DNA of 32,134 nt from an uncultured marine group III euryarchaeote (GCA_902627615.1 CACOJW010000016.1:1-32134), one strand, 5' to 3'. Positions 1 to 7,678 are shown, numbered from the stretch's first letter. Numbers and translations are program-made. The notes: generated by a model not told the origin, from the letters alone.

Positions 1-29
1 ATTGGTTCAATATCTTTTAGTAAGCTCAT
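1..29 (-). CDS. 5' end of an unidentified gene, cut by the window edge
   Basis: An ATG on the minus strand at 29 opens a frame reading MSLLKDIEP before the window ends. It overlaps the stop of the upstream gene as ATGA, and a purine-rich AAGGTGA lies 5 nt before the ATG, so it is probably translationally coupled to the pheT transcript. Nine codons are too few to identify a product. Confidence 0.5.
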
Positions 30-430
30 TGAATCACCTTTAACCAAGATTTTTTTGCTCCAGTTATTCCCTGGCTAAACCAACCATTTCTTAGTTTTTG
101 ACCTAAAGTATATTCCCAAGGTTTCCGTGGTAGTTTTTTAGAAAATAAATCTAATAAATTACGGATATTTTCAGTGTCTTCGCCTTTTGCTTCAATATAG
201 GTTATATTGCCTGAATTAGGTCTTTCTTCCCAAATATCAACTATGGCTTTAATTTCTTCTATTTCATATCTATAGACCATAGCCACACGTTCAACGGCAA
301 TTACGATCGCCACTCCACTGTAGGAGCGATTTACGTTTGTCCTCTTGTAATTGTATTTTAGTTCATCTAATAAACTTCGAAAAGCGGTTGCAGTTGATTT
401 AGATTCAAAGCAGACAGGCAATTTCACCAA
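26..430 (-). CDS. Hypothetical protein downstream of pheT, 134 aa
   Basis: I do not recognise this protein. It is 134 residues, basic towards the C-terminus, with no signal peptide, no membrane segment and no cysteine cluster. The only cysteine seen is near the N-terminus (LPVCFES). Alternating beta-like segments such as GVAIVIAVERVAMVYRY suggest a compact alpha/beta domain. Its start overlaps the end of pheT by 7 bases, and its stop overlaps the next ATG as ATGA, so the three genes are very likely co-transcribed and translationally coupled. That placement hints at a role in translation or tRNA metabolism, but this is context only. Confidence 0.75.
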   Translation of the reverse strand: MVKLPVCFESKSTATAFRSLLDELKYNYKRTNVNRSYSGVAIVIAVERVAMVYRYEIEEIKAIVDIWEERPNSGNITYIEAKGEDTENIRNLLDLFSKKLPRKPWEYTLGQKLRNGWFSQGITGAKKSWLKVIQ

Positions 431-2037
431 ACTATTTCTCCACCAATAGCAGGATATCCAATTTCAAATTTTTCTAATGTGCGAGGATGTATTTCTCCAT
501 ATCTTAAAGTAAAGTCTTCAGATTTAATTTTTACGCATCTACCAGGAATGAACATGGAATCTTCTTCGTCCACTATTTCACCATTAAGTTCAAGTCTTTT
601 AGATATAATCTCAGCAGTAGCTTTAGCACTTGAGAATGTTGCCTTACTAGCTAATTCAAGCCATGACAAAGAGGTTCTATTACTATGTTCTTTGACTATT
701 TGTCCAACTTCAAATATCTTTTGAGGCAGTTCTCGATGTCTATTATTTTTCAATAATTCGACTAAGTTAGGCAAGATACTAGATCGAAGAACGTGGTAAT
801 CTTCAGTGACGGGGTTTGAAACTGTAGCTTCATTTTCACTTTCCCTCCCAGTGTTTTCATGCAAATTATTTGTAGAAGTAAGCGTAAGAGTTACAACTTC
901 TTGAAATCCGAGACCAAGCATAGTTTCTCTACACTCGACTTCCATTTTTCTAGAGTCCAAAGCACTACCAAACCTAGCCTTTTTGGGCAACTGCTCTGGA
1001 ATATTGTCGTACCCAAGTCCTATCGCAATTTCTTCAACTAAGTCAACAGGATGTAGTATGTCGGCCCTATATGCAGGAACTTTTACATGCCAAATATCAT
1101 CTTTCAAATCGGGCTCCATGCCACATTTTCTAAAGGCTTTGAACAAGGCAAAATTTTCGGGATTATATCCTAGCAAGCTAATTAAATATTTATTTTCGAT
1201 TTTGTGAGTTATAGGTTCCATATTTGGAACTATTATTTTTTCAGAAGGATATTTTACTTCTATTTGCTCAATTTCTCCGCCTCTTTCAACTAAAGCGGCA
1301 GCTACGATATTAAGGCAGGACTCAACAGCATTAAAATCGAGCCCAGTCACATCAATAAGTACTTCTGTAGTTTCTTCTGTAATAGTTGTCAATGCACCGT
1401 TGATGATTGGCGGCATCGATGCTACTTCTCCATTAGAATCAGTGATTAGTGGATATTCGTCAAATTCTTCCAAAAGGTGTGCATATTCTATTCCTTTAGG
1501 ATGCTCTTTTAAAATCTCTTCAGGAGTCATTTCGTAGTCTTTTTGTAAAGGTACAAAAGCAGGTTCATGCGGTGAACATGTAGTGTAATTAAAAGGCGCA
1601 ACTAATTTTCCTAAATCATGAATTCCAATTGAAACTTTACTCCTTTTCCGACCTAATGTAACATGTAATTTTTCTTGCAATTCCATCAAACATTTAATTG
1701 CAGTATCATCAAGCTTGATTTTTCTTACAATCCCGCCCAAAACATGTGGTCGAATGTCTAAAACCTTTGGTGAAACCACCATATTAGTTGAGGGTTTCTT
1801 TGTTTTGTATTCCACGAGACCTAATTCTTGTTCAGTAAAGGCACGTATAGCTCTTGCAACACCTTCAGTAGAAAGTAAATCCGGTCTGTCTGGGAAAAAC
1901 TCTACATTTGCATCAGTTTCATTAATTTCATCAGGGTCAGCACCTATGCGCGGAATAATTTCTGCAAAATCCTCAGAACGTAAAGATTCTTTCAGCATGC
2001 GGTTTAGGTCTTCGAAATCAATATTTATTACAGGCAT
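424..2037 (-). CDS. pheT: Phenylalanyl-tRNA synthetase beta subunit (archaeal type)
   Basis: This is the beta chain of the alpha2-beta2 class II enzyme that charges tRNA-Phe in the cytosol. At 537 aa it has the length of the compact archaeal/eukaryotic form and lacks the long bacterial N-terminal tRNA-binding extension. Recognisable parts are the N-terminal FFPDRPDLLSTEGVARA motif near residues 47-63, the central B3/B4 editing-type region, the B5 region around RADILHPVDLVEEIAIGLGYD, and the C-terminal catalytic-like module with RSSILPNLVELLKNNRH. The catalytic alpha subunit (pheS) is not in the window. A TATA-like GCTTATAATG lies about 26 nt upstream of the ATG, so the message may be leaderless. 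It overlaps the next gene by 7 bases. Confidence 0.95.
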   Translation of the reverse strand: MPVINIDFEDLNRMLKESLRSEDFAEIIPRIGADPDEINETDANVEFFPDRPDLLSTEGVARAIRAFTEQELGLVEYKTKKPSTNMVVSPKVLDIRPHVLGGIVRKIKLDDTAIKCLMELQEKLHVTLGRKRSKVSIGIHDLGKLVAPFNYTTCSPHEPAFVPLQKDYEMTPEEILKEHPKGIEYAHLLEEFDEYPLITDSNGEVASMPPIINGALTTITEETTEVLIDVTGLDFNAVESCLNIVAAALVERGGEIEQIEVKYPSEKIIVPNMEPITHKIENKYLISLLGYNPENFALFKAFRKCGMEPDLKDDIWHVKVPAYRADILHPVDLVEEIAIGLGYDNIPEQLPKKARFGSALDSRKMEVECRETMLGLGFQEVVTLTLTSTNNLHENTGRESENEATVSNPVTEDYHVLRSSILPNLVELLKNNRHRELPQKIFEVGQIVKEHSNRTSLSWLELASKATFSSAKATAEIISKRLELNGEIVDEEDSMFIPGRCVKIKSEDFTLRYGEIHPRTLEKFEIGYPAIGGEIVW

Positions 2038-2057
2038 TCTAAACCCTCAACTAGTGC

Positions 2058-2067
2058 CATTATAAGC
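2058..2067 (-). promoter_or_regulatory. TATA-like box for the pheT transcript
   Basis: GCTTATAATG on the minus strand is centred about 26 nt upstream of the pheT ATG at 2037. This is the usual archaeal TATA-to-start distance, predicting a transcript that begins at or next to the ATG. Confidence 0.5.
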
Positions 2068-2090
2068 AAATATCTCATTAAATTAGTTTA

Positions 2091-2195
2091 CTACTTGTTA
2101 CGCCTTCTTTCACGTTTTCTTCGGCGCATTTTCTTCTTACGCCACTTCCAACGTTGTTTTCCGGCTTTCTTCCAAACTCGAGAGCTTCTCTTCAT
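2091..2195 (-). CDS. rpl41e: Ribosomal protein eL41, 34 aa
   Basis: A 34-codon frame encodes an extremely basic peptide starting MKRSSRVWKKAGKQRWKWRK, followed by a run of Lys/Arg ending in RRRNK. Known eL41 proteins are about 25 residues, the shortest ribosomal proteins, with a W-R-K-K-R/K-M-R-R core; the core here (KWRKKKMRRRKRER) fits well. This copy has about nine extra N-terminal residues, starting from the only in-frame ATG. A TATA-like box lies about 30 nt upstream, leaving a leader of a few bases. The gene sits between pheT and a small zinc-ribbon gene on the same strand. Its size means automated gene callers will often miss it. Confidence 0.85.
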   Translation of the reverse strand: MKRSSRVWKKAGKQRWKWRKKKMRRRKRERRRNK

Positions 2196-2220
2196 TATTA
2201 GAGTTGTCGCACTTGCGCAC

Positions 2221-2230
2221 TGTATATAAA
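2221..2230 (-). promoter_or_regulatory. TATA box for the eL41 gene
   Basis: On the minus strand the sequence TTTATATACA is centred about 30 nt before the eL41 ATG at 2195. It predicts transcription starting near 2200, with at most a few untranslated bases. Confidence 0.55.
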
Positions 2231-2241
2231 ATCAGACCTTA

Positions 2242-2454
2242 TCAATAATCAAGGGGCTTTATACTTGGTTTAGCCATTTCCACAGTGATATTTTTAATTA
2301 GTTCAGGTAGGTCTTTGGAGTCGCTTGTTTTAGTCCATATCCTAACTTTATTTAATTTCATTGTATAGCTACATCTCCCGCATTTTTTAGTTTTATATTT
2401 TAAGTCAGCACCAGTAACTCGTTTACACTTCGGGCATGAAATAACACCAAACAT
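2242..2454 (-). CDS. Small archaeal zinc-ribbon protein, 70 aa
   Basis: The protein begins MFGVISCPKCKRVTGADLKY and continues with KKCGRCSYTMKL, giving two CxxC knuckles (residues 7/10 and 25/28) that should bind one zinc. The second half is a short helix-rich tail (SDSKDLPELIKNI). Size and layout resemble small archaeal zinc-ribbon families of unknown function such as DUF1922 and DUF5817; I cannot decide between them. It lies between the eL41 gene and the divergently transcribed asnS, which hints at a housekeeping role, perhaps in translation or transcription. Confidence 0.8.
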   Translation of the reverse strand: MFGVISCPKCKRVTGADLKYKTKKCGRCSYTMKLNKVRIWTKTSDSKDLPELIKNITVEMAKPSIKPLDY

Positions 2455-2527
2455 AAATTTGCATTAGACTGAAGTAAAAAGAATTATCATCGGTAATTAT
2501 TATTACTGTGCATTAAATCTGGCAACA
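2455..2527. promoter_or_regulatory. Divergent promoter region between the zinc-ribbon gene and asnS
   Basis: The 73-base gap contains an AT-rich TAATTATTATTA stretch at 2494-2505 on the plus strand, centred about 27 nt before the asnS ATG, so asnS may be leaderless. A weaker T-rich minus-strand element near 2474-2485 is placed about 25 nt before the start of the zinc-ribbon gene at 2454. Confidence 0.45.
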
Positions 2528-3868
2528 ATGAAGTATCCGGAATTTCCAGATAAAAGTGAGTACACGGCGATAAGTGAGATACTTCAAGGCCAATCTGAAA
2601 ATCCGGTAAAGATAAGGGGTTGGATATATCGAACAAGGTCATCAGGTAAGTTGGCTTTTATTGTAGTCCGAGATTCCACAGGAATAATACAGTGTACAGT
2701 ATCTAAAGAGAGAGTTGACGAAGAGCCTTTTGAGAATGCTAGGAAGGCTTTGATAGAATCGTCTGTAATATTAGAGGGCGAGCCAGTAAAAGATGAAAGG
2801 GCGCCTGGCGGATGGGAGATAAGGGTAACAAATTTTGAAGTATTCCATTTTGCAGATACTTTTCCAATAACTAAAGATCAGAGTGATGAGCATCTTATGA
2901 ATAACAGACATCTGTGGCTACGAAGTCGTAATATGGTTGCAGCTCTTAGAATTCGCTCAACTGTTTTCAAAGCTTTCAGAGATTATTGGACAGGGCTGGA
3001 ATTTACAGAAATCCAATCTCCAAGCTTTACTACTTCAGCATGTGAAGGTGGTTCCACTTTATTTAACGTTTCATATGATGATGAAAATGAAAAAAGTGGG
3101 CAGAGATTTTATGCTCATTTGAGTCAGTCATGGCAATTATATGCTGAAGCCACAATGTTTGGCTTAGAAAATATTTTTACGCTTGCACCATCTTTTAGAG
3201 CAGAGAAATCACGTACTCGTCGTCATCTTACTGAATTTTGGCACGCTGAAGTTGAATCTGCATGGATGCACAATCATCAAATGATGGAATTAGAAGAGGG
3301 CATGATTCTAAATATAATATCTGCAGTATTATCAAGGAATAGAGAAGATTTAGAATTGTTAGGTAGAGATGTATCTGTGCTAGAAAATATTAAGGCACCA
3401 TTTGATAAAATGAAATATGAAGAAGTTCTTGATAAATTGAATTCAATGGGATTTGACTTGTCTTGGGGTGATGATTTTGGTTACAAAGAAGAAAAGGCAC
3501 TTACGCAAGATTTGAAATCTCCAATTTATATTACTAATTTCCCTCGTGAGAAAGGTTTCTATCATAGGCCTGACCCAAACGATCCTAAATCACTAGTTTG
3601 TCATGATTTACTAGCTCCCGAAGGTTATGGAGAGATAATAGGAGGCGGAGAGAGGGTTTGGTCGCCAGAAGAACTTGTAGAAAGAATTAGAGAGGAAGGT
3701 CTTGATCCTGAATCTTATGGTTGGTATTTAGATATTAGAAAATTTGGTAGCGTACCTCATTCAGGTTTTGGTCTTGGTATTGATAGAACTGTAAGCTGGC
3801 TTTGCGGCTCAGACCACATTAAGCATGTAATTCCTTTCCCTCGCACAATGCGTAGGACGACACCATAG
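2528..3868 (+). CDS. asnS: Asparaginyl-tRNA synthetase
   Basis: This class IIb synthetase makes Asn-tRNA-Asn directly from asparagine and ATP. Residues about 25-115 form the N-terminal OB-fold anticodon-binding domain (VKIRGWIYRTRSSGKLAFIV). The catalytic core follows, with EGGSTLF after the motif 1 region, motif 2 as RTRRHLTEFWHAEVE, and motif 3 as GFGLGIDRTVSWLCG. EGGSTLF and RRHLTEFWHAEVE are asparaginyl hallmarks; AspRS differs at these positions. Its 446 aa is the normal length. A standalone AsnRS suggests Asn-tRNA need not be made by the GatCAB amidotransferase route. The nearest plus-strand gene is over 1 kb away, so it is probably monocistronic. Confidence 0.95.
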   Translation: MKYPEFPDKSEYTAISEILQGQSENPVKIRGWIYRTRSSGKLAFIVVRDSTGIIQCTVSKERVDEEPFENARKALIESSVILEGEPVKDERAPGGWEIRVTNFEVFHFADTFPITKDQSDEHLMNNRHLWLRSRNMVAALRIRSTVFKAFRDYWTGLEFTEIQSPSFTTSACEGGSTLFNVSYDDENEKSGQRFYAHLSQSWQLYAEATMFGLENIFTLAPSFRAEKSRTRRHLTEFWHAEVESAWMHNHQMMELEEGMILNIISAVLSRNREDLELLGRDVSVLENIKAPFDKMKYEEVLDKLNSMGFDLSWGDDFGYKEEKALTQDLKSPIYITNFPREKGFYHRPDPNDPKSLVCHDLLAPEGYGEIIGGGERVWSPEELVERIREEGLDPESYGWYLDIRKFGSVPHSGFGLGIDRTVSWLCGSDHIKHVIPFPRTMRRTTP

Positions 3869-3886
3869 ATATTAGAAGTAATTCGA

Positions 3887-4867
3887 TTATTTCAGATCTT
3901 TAGCCTGTTTTACCCATTCATCTCTTTTAATTCTTCCTGGGAAAAATTCAATTGCTTCGTTTACTTGGTCCTCAAGTTCAGGAGTCATCTTTGAAATCTG
4001 CTCATAAGTGTAGATTCCTAAGGCGTTAAGTTTTTCCTCAAGGAATGGACCGATTCCCTTAATACTCTTTAAATCATTTTTATCTTCCTCTTTAGCATTA
4101 CCAAGTGTTGAAAAATCTATACTGTCTTTTTTCTCAGCTATTCTTGCTAAATCATCCTCTTTGCTTGATTTTTTTTTAGGTTTGTCTTTACTCGATTTCT
4201 TTTTTTTAGATTTATCTTTTTTCTCAGCAATTCTTGGTTCTTTATCTTCAGAATCTGGAACTCCATCGCCATCAATATCCCCTTTCCCATCTTTTTCCAT
4301 TGGTCCCTCTGCTTTATCGTCACTTGGACCAACACCTCCAAAGTTTTCCAATGAACGGCCAGCCCTTCTTCTTACATGGGGGTCACTGTCAGATAATCCT
4401 TTTACCAAAGCTTCACGAGCTTCATTTGAACCGGCGTATCTACCTAAACCCTTTGCAGCTTGCCACCTAGTATATTTGTCTTCATCTTCCATGCCTTTTA
4501 TGAGATAAGGTAAAACAGACATACGGCCAGTTCTTCCAATAGCATCCATGACTGTTCTTCTAGCATAAAAATCTCCATCTGCCAATCCCTCATTTATTAA
4601 AGGTTCAAGCCCCATTTCGGTCATAGTTTGGAAAAGTTCCATAGCGGCTTTGTTAACGAATGAAGCACTACTGCCTACATCAGATTTGCCATATAATTGA
4701 ATCCATCTTACCAATTCAGTAGCTATTGCTTTCTCATGTTCTGGTAACAGTTTTTTTAAATCGTTTAATGCATCATTTCTTATCATAAATTTCTCGGCAC
4801 CCAAATCAACGATTAAATCTTCAATTTTACCGGACATTCCACTATTTTGGCTTGATTCACTATCCAT
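3887..4867 (-). CDS. HEAT-repeat protein with lysine-rich linker and C-terminal helix-hairpin-helix domain
   Basis: There are three parts. Residues about 20-180 are helical HEAT/PBS-lyase-like repeats (DFYARRTVMDAIGRTGRMSV, KYTRWQAAKGLGRYA, DPHVRRRAGRSLENFG). Residues about 190-250 are a low-complexity linker holding a DIDGDGVPDSEDKEP motif, like thrombospondin type 3 calcium-binding repeats, then many lysines. The last 60 residues are a helix-hairpin-helix domain (LKSIKGIGPFLEEKLNALGI ... FPGRIKRDEWVKQAK). There is no signal peptide, so it is probably cytosolic, perhaps binding nucleic acid or scaffolding. A GTG nine codons upstream (4894) is possible, but it lies only about 10 nt from the TATA-like element at 4902-4909. 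The ATG at 4867 is therefore the more likely start. Specific function unknown. Confidence 0.8.
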   Translation of the reverse strand: MDSESSQNSGMSGKIEDLIVDLGAEKFMIRNDALNDLKKLLPEHEKAIATELVRWIQLYGKSDVGSSASFVNKAAMELFQTMTEMGLEPLINEGLADGDFYARRTVMDAIGRTGRMSVLPYLIKGMEDEDKYTRWQAAKGLGRYAGSNEAREALVKGLSDSDPHVRRRAGRSLENFGGVGPSDDKAEGPMEKDGKGDIDGDGVPDSEDKEPRIAEKKDKSKKKKSSKDKPKKKSSKEDDLARIAEKKDSIDFSTLGNAKEEDKNDLKSIKGIGPFLEEKLNALGIYTYEQISKMTPELEDQVNEAIEFFPGRIKRDEWVKQAKDLK

Positions 4868-4932
4868 AGTAATCTCTTTACCACCTACTAACACTATTTA
4901 ATATTTAAACATGTTCTGTACACCTACAATAT
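4868..4932. promoter_or_regulatory. Shared divergent promoter with a near-palindromic AT element
   Basis: Bases 4897-4909 read TTTAATATTTAAA, almost the same on both strands. It is centred about 30 nt before the plus-strand ATG at 4933 and about 36 nt before the minus-strand ATG at 4867. One element could thus supply the TATA box in both directions. Confidence 0.45.
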
Positions 4933-5640
4933 ATGGTTACTAAGATTATTTCACACAGAGGACGTACTTCAAAAAAGAGTGTTGATAATTCTATACAATC
5001 TGTGACTAATGCCATTGATTCAGGAGCTGACATGGTAGAAGTAGATGTTCGAAAGACCAAAGATTCTCAAATAATATGCTTTCATGATTCAGATATAGGC
5101 GGTGTTTTAATCAAAGATTTGAACTATTCAGATATTATAAATATTAATGCACAAATACCTACTTTAGAGCAGATTCTTTGGTCGACTAAAGGTAAAATAA
5201 GTATGGAAGTAGAACTTAAAGAATCGGGTTATGAGGCAGATGTAATTGCTATGGTTCTTGATTATTTCAATTATGATGAATTCGTAATTAAATCGTTCAA
5301 TTATCTTACTATTAAAAAAGTAAAAGAAATAGATGAAAAAATTCACGCAGGATTGCTTCTGGGATCGGATTACACAGTAGAACAGTTGAAAGCAGTTCTT
5401 CGTGAATCTTTTACACTTGGTAAATTTACTTTATCTCAAGCAGATTTCATTTCTGCACATTACAAAATTTTTACGGCAGGTTTTCTGTTTAAATTTGTTA
5501 GACAAAATATTCCGATACAAGTGTGGACAGTCAATAATGCAGATTCAATCCGTAATCTTATTAATCTAGAATTGTATTCTGTTGTAACAGATATTCCAGA
5601 AACAGCACTGGAAATCAGGAAAAATTTATCAGATGTTTAA
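4933..5640 (+). CDS. Glycerophosphodiester phosphodiesterase family protein
   Basis: The GDPD family hydrolyses glycerophosphodiesters to glycerol phosphate and an alcohol on a TIM-barrel fold with a divalent metal. The protein has SHRG with His8, GADMVEVDV with Glu36 and Asp38, FHD with His51, and a later acidic SMEVELKE segment. These match the family's HRG...ExD...HD catalytic layout. The usual PENT after HRG is replaced by VDNS, a deviation in a normally conserved spot. At 235 aa it is a full-length compact member with no signal peptide, so it probably acts in the cytosol on lipid headgroup breakdown products. It overlaps the next gene (pus10) by 8 bases, suggesting one transcript. The substrate is unknown. 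Confidence 0.88.
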   Translation: MVTKIISHRGRTSKKSVDNSIQSVTNAIDSGADMVEVDVRKTKDSQIICFHDSDIGGVLIKDLNYSDIININAQIPTLEQILWSTKGKISMEVELKESGYEADVIAMVLDYFNYDEFVIKSFNYLTIKKVKEIDEKIHAGLLLGSDYTVEQLKAVLRESFTLGKFTLSQADFISAHYKIFTAGFLFKFVRQNIPIQVWTVNNADSIRNLINLELYSVVTDIPETALEIRKNLSDV

Positions 5641-6877
5641 TCTTGAAGATATCAAATCATTCGCACCTTTTTGTTTAGCTTGTTTCGGACGTTCTTTTGG
5701 TAAAATAGGGTTTGGACTCGACAATCGTGAAAGAGGTATTGAAGTACTGAATCAATTAGAGATTCAAGAAGGTGTTGATTTAGAAAACATTTTGATTTGT
5801 GAAGAGGGTGACTGCAAAATTTGTGACGGTTTAATTAGTGAGATTCCAAATTTTGTCAAGTTGGTAGAAAGTTCGATTTCAGATTATTCAGTATCCTCAT
5901 TCAAAATAGGCACAATTGTTGATAAAGATTTACTTCAAAATGAAGCTGAATTTCATTCTCTTTTTGGAGAAAATTTGAGTGAACCTCTGAAATCTCAATT
6001 AAATAGAGAAATCGGAATTGGTGTTTGGAAGTCTTCAGATTTAGAAGCTAAAATGAATAATCCCCATGTAGTGGCGATTATTGACACGAGTTATGACACT
6101 ATTGAACTAGAAGTGAAGTCTCTTTTTATTGAGGGAAATTACAGTAAGTATGATAGAACAGTTCCGCAGACTAGATGGCCTTGTAAAAGTTGCAAAGGAT
6201 ATGGTTGCAAAAAATGTAACAATACGGGTCAACTCTACCCTGATTCAGTTCAATCACTCATAGCTAAACCTTTTGCAAAAGAGACCTCATGCAGTGAAGA
6301 TTTGTTCCATGGTATGGGTAGGGAAGACATTGACGCAGCAATGCTTGGTTCAGGGCGCCCATTCGTGCTAGAGTTAAGGATGCCTAGAAAAAGAGCAATA
6401 GATTTAGTTCAAATGGAAAAGGAAATTAACGAAGAAAATGGAGGCCGTATAGGAGTTAATAATCTTAAATTTGTCGACAGAAAACGTGTTGCTGAATTAA
6501 AGAATACAGTTTGCGACAAAACCTATCGGGTTGATGTTTCAATTAGAGATAGAATTCCAATCGAAAGCCTTAAGAAAGCCTCGCAAAGGTTGACGGGCAC
6601 AGTTATTGAACAGCGAACACCGACACGTGTGTCACATCGTCGCGCTGACTTGATACGCCCTCGTCTAATTAATGAGGTGGAGGTAACTTCACTTCAAGAA
6701 CATATGGCGGAACTCGTAATCAAGGCTCAGCACGGGACATACATACGTGAACTTGTTAGTGGAGATGAGGGGCGCACTGTTCCTAGTCTTTCCTCGCTGG
6801 TTAATTCTGTATGCAAGGTGGAAGTTTTGGATGTCCTTCACCTCCATCTTGACGCAAAAGAGGAAAAAAATGTCTAA
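5633..6877 (+). CDS. pus10: tRNA pseudouridine synthase Pus10
   Basis: Pus10 makes pseudouridine 54 (and in some archaea 55) in the tRNA T-loop. The N-terminal part, typical of archaeal Pus10, carries cysteine pairs CLAC (residues 14/17) and CEEGDCKIC, expected to bind zinc. A later TRWPCKSCKGYGCKKC segment is also characteristic of archaeal Pus10. The catalytic domain is marked by GREDIDAAMLGSGRPFVLEL, whose Asp in REDID is the likely nucleophile. The length of 414 aa is normal. It starts inside the last codons of the GDPD gene. Its stop overlaps the ATG of eL21, so it is tightly coupled to the ribosomal/RNA polymerase genes that follow. Confidence 0.95.
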   Translation: MFNLEDIKSFAPFCLACFGRSFGKIGFGLDNRERGIEVLNQLEIQEGVDLENILICEEGDCKICDGLISEIPNFVKLVESSISDYSVSSFKIGTIVDKDLLQNEAEFHSLFGENLSEPLKSQLNREIGIGVWKSSDLEAKMNNPHVVAIIDTSYDTIELEVKSLFIEGNYSKYDRTVPQTRWPCKSCKGYGCKKCNNTGQLYPDSVQSLIAKPFAKETSCSEDLFHGMGREDIDAAMLGSGRPFVLELRMPRKRAIDLVQMEKEINEENGGRIGVNNLKFVDRKRVAELKNTVCDKTYRVDVSIRDRIPIESLKKASQRLTGTVIEQRTPTRVSHRRADLIRPRLINEVEVTSLQEHMAELVIKAQHGTYIRELVSGDEGRTVPSLSSLVNSVCKVEVLDVLHLHLDAKEEKNV

Positions 6878-7163
6878 AAGATCTCGTGGATTAAGGAGTG
6901 GCTCACGCCACAAGCTTTCTCGCCCGTCGAGGGAGAGAGGATTATCACCTATAACTCGTTCGTTGCAGACATTTGAAGATGGAGAGACTGTAAATGTAGT
7001 TATAGACCCCTCTTATCAAAGAGGACAGCCACATCACAGATTTCATGGTCTAACCGGGAGAGTGTTACGGACACAGGGCAAAGCATATGTGGTGCTTACC
7101 CGTGTAGGTAAAATGGACAAAGAGCTTATAGTCCGTCCAGAACATTTGAGAAAGGCGAACTAA
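6870..7163 (+). CDS. rpl21e: 50S ribosomal protein eL21
   Basis: This 97-residue protein is the archaeal/eukaryotic large-subunit protein eL21. It opens with the basic segment MSKRSRGLRSGSRHKLSRP, followed by an SH3-like part (GETVNVVIDPSYQRG, HHRFHGLTGRVL, KELIVRPEHLR). The ATG at 6870 is chosen because the conserved family N-terminus begins there and a GAGGAAA lies just upstream. A longer in-frame extension back to 6747 would only read through the end of pus10. Start and stop overlap pus10 by 8 bases. The order eL21, rpoF, DUF655 is a known conserved archaeal string. Confidence 0.95.
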   Translation: MSKRSRGLRSGSRHKLSRPSRERGLSPITRSLQTFEDGETVNVVIDPSYQRGQPHHRFHGLTGRVLRTQGKAYVVLTRVGKMDKELIVRPEHLRKAN

Positions 7164-7174
7164 AGGAGACACCA

Positions 7175-7675
7175 ATGGAAGAATTACAACCTAAACCAGT
7201 CACTCTAGGAGAAGTTAAGGAACTTTTAGAAAAAGAACTTAGCGTAAGGGAAAACAAGTTGCGATGTGTCGATTGTGGTTCCTTTCAATCAGTTCCCGAT
7301 GTAGAGCCTGAACCTGAAGTTAAGGAATCCGTAGAAGGAGAGGAAGGTGAAGAGGATGAAGGTCCTAAAGGTCCAACATGTGATTCTTGCGGTTCCGAAA
7401 GGATGGTTTTGATTGAACAGATACAATATGAACACAAATTAGCCTTAGATCATGTAAGGCTTCTATCCCAAAGTAATCCCGAACATTCTAAAGCAATTAT
7501 TGAAAAGGTTATTGATTTAGAGCATGTAGATGAATATTATGCAGCGAAGATTGCAGATATTTTGCCAATGCATCCAGATGACGTCCGCTCTATATTTGCT
7601 AGAGAACGTTTCTCTTTGGGTAGAGATGAAATTGACTCCATAATAAGCGCAGTTAGGGAGATAACGGGTGCATGA
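7175..7675 (+). CDS. rpoF: RNA polymerase subunit Rpo4/RpoF with an inserted zinc-ribbon-like segment
   Basis: Rpo4 pairs with Rpo7 to form the stalk of archaeal RNA polymerase. The family start is seen in PKPVTLGEVKELLEKEL (residues 6-22). The HRDC-like C-terminal half is seen in YEHKLALDHVRLL (85-97) and KIADILPMHPDDVRSIFARE (125-144). In ordinary archaeal Rpo4, of about 110-120 aa, these segments follow each other almost directly. Here about 60 residues are inserted between them. The insert holds Cys31/Cys34 and Cys69/Cys72 in two CxxC pairs around a strongly acidic loop with many Glu residues, so it probably forms a zinc ribbon. A good Shine-Dalgarno (AAGGAGA) precedes the ATG, and the DUF655 gene follows after 3 bases. 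Confidence 0.9.
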   Translation: MEELQPKPVTLGEVKELLEKELSVRENKLRCVDCGSFQSVPDVEPEPEVKESVEGEEGEEDEGPKGPTCDSCGSERMVLIEQIQYEHKLALDHVRLLSQSNPEHSKAIIEKVIDLEHVDEYYAAKIADILPMHPDDVRSIFARERFSLGRDEIDSIISAVREITGA

Positions 7676-7678
7676 TTT

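Noticed and set aside
4167..4209. T-runs that look like archaeal terminators
   Set aside because: They lie inside the coding frame of the HEAT/HhH protein and simply encode lysines on the minus strand.
4147..4341. Open frames on either strand inside the HEAT/HhH gene
   Set aside because: They arise from the low-complexity Lys-rich linker (A/T-rich codons). No start signals or homology are visible, and the main frame is clearly coding.
6747..6869. Longer in-frame start for eL21
   Set aside because: The extra 41 residues come from translating the end of pus10 in another frame; the conserved eL21 N-terminus begins at 6870 behind its own purine-rich site.
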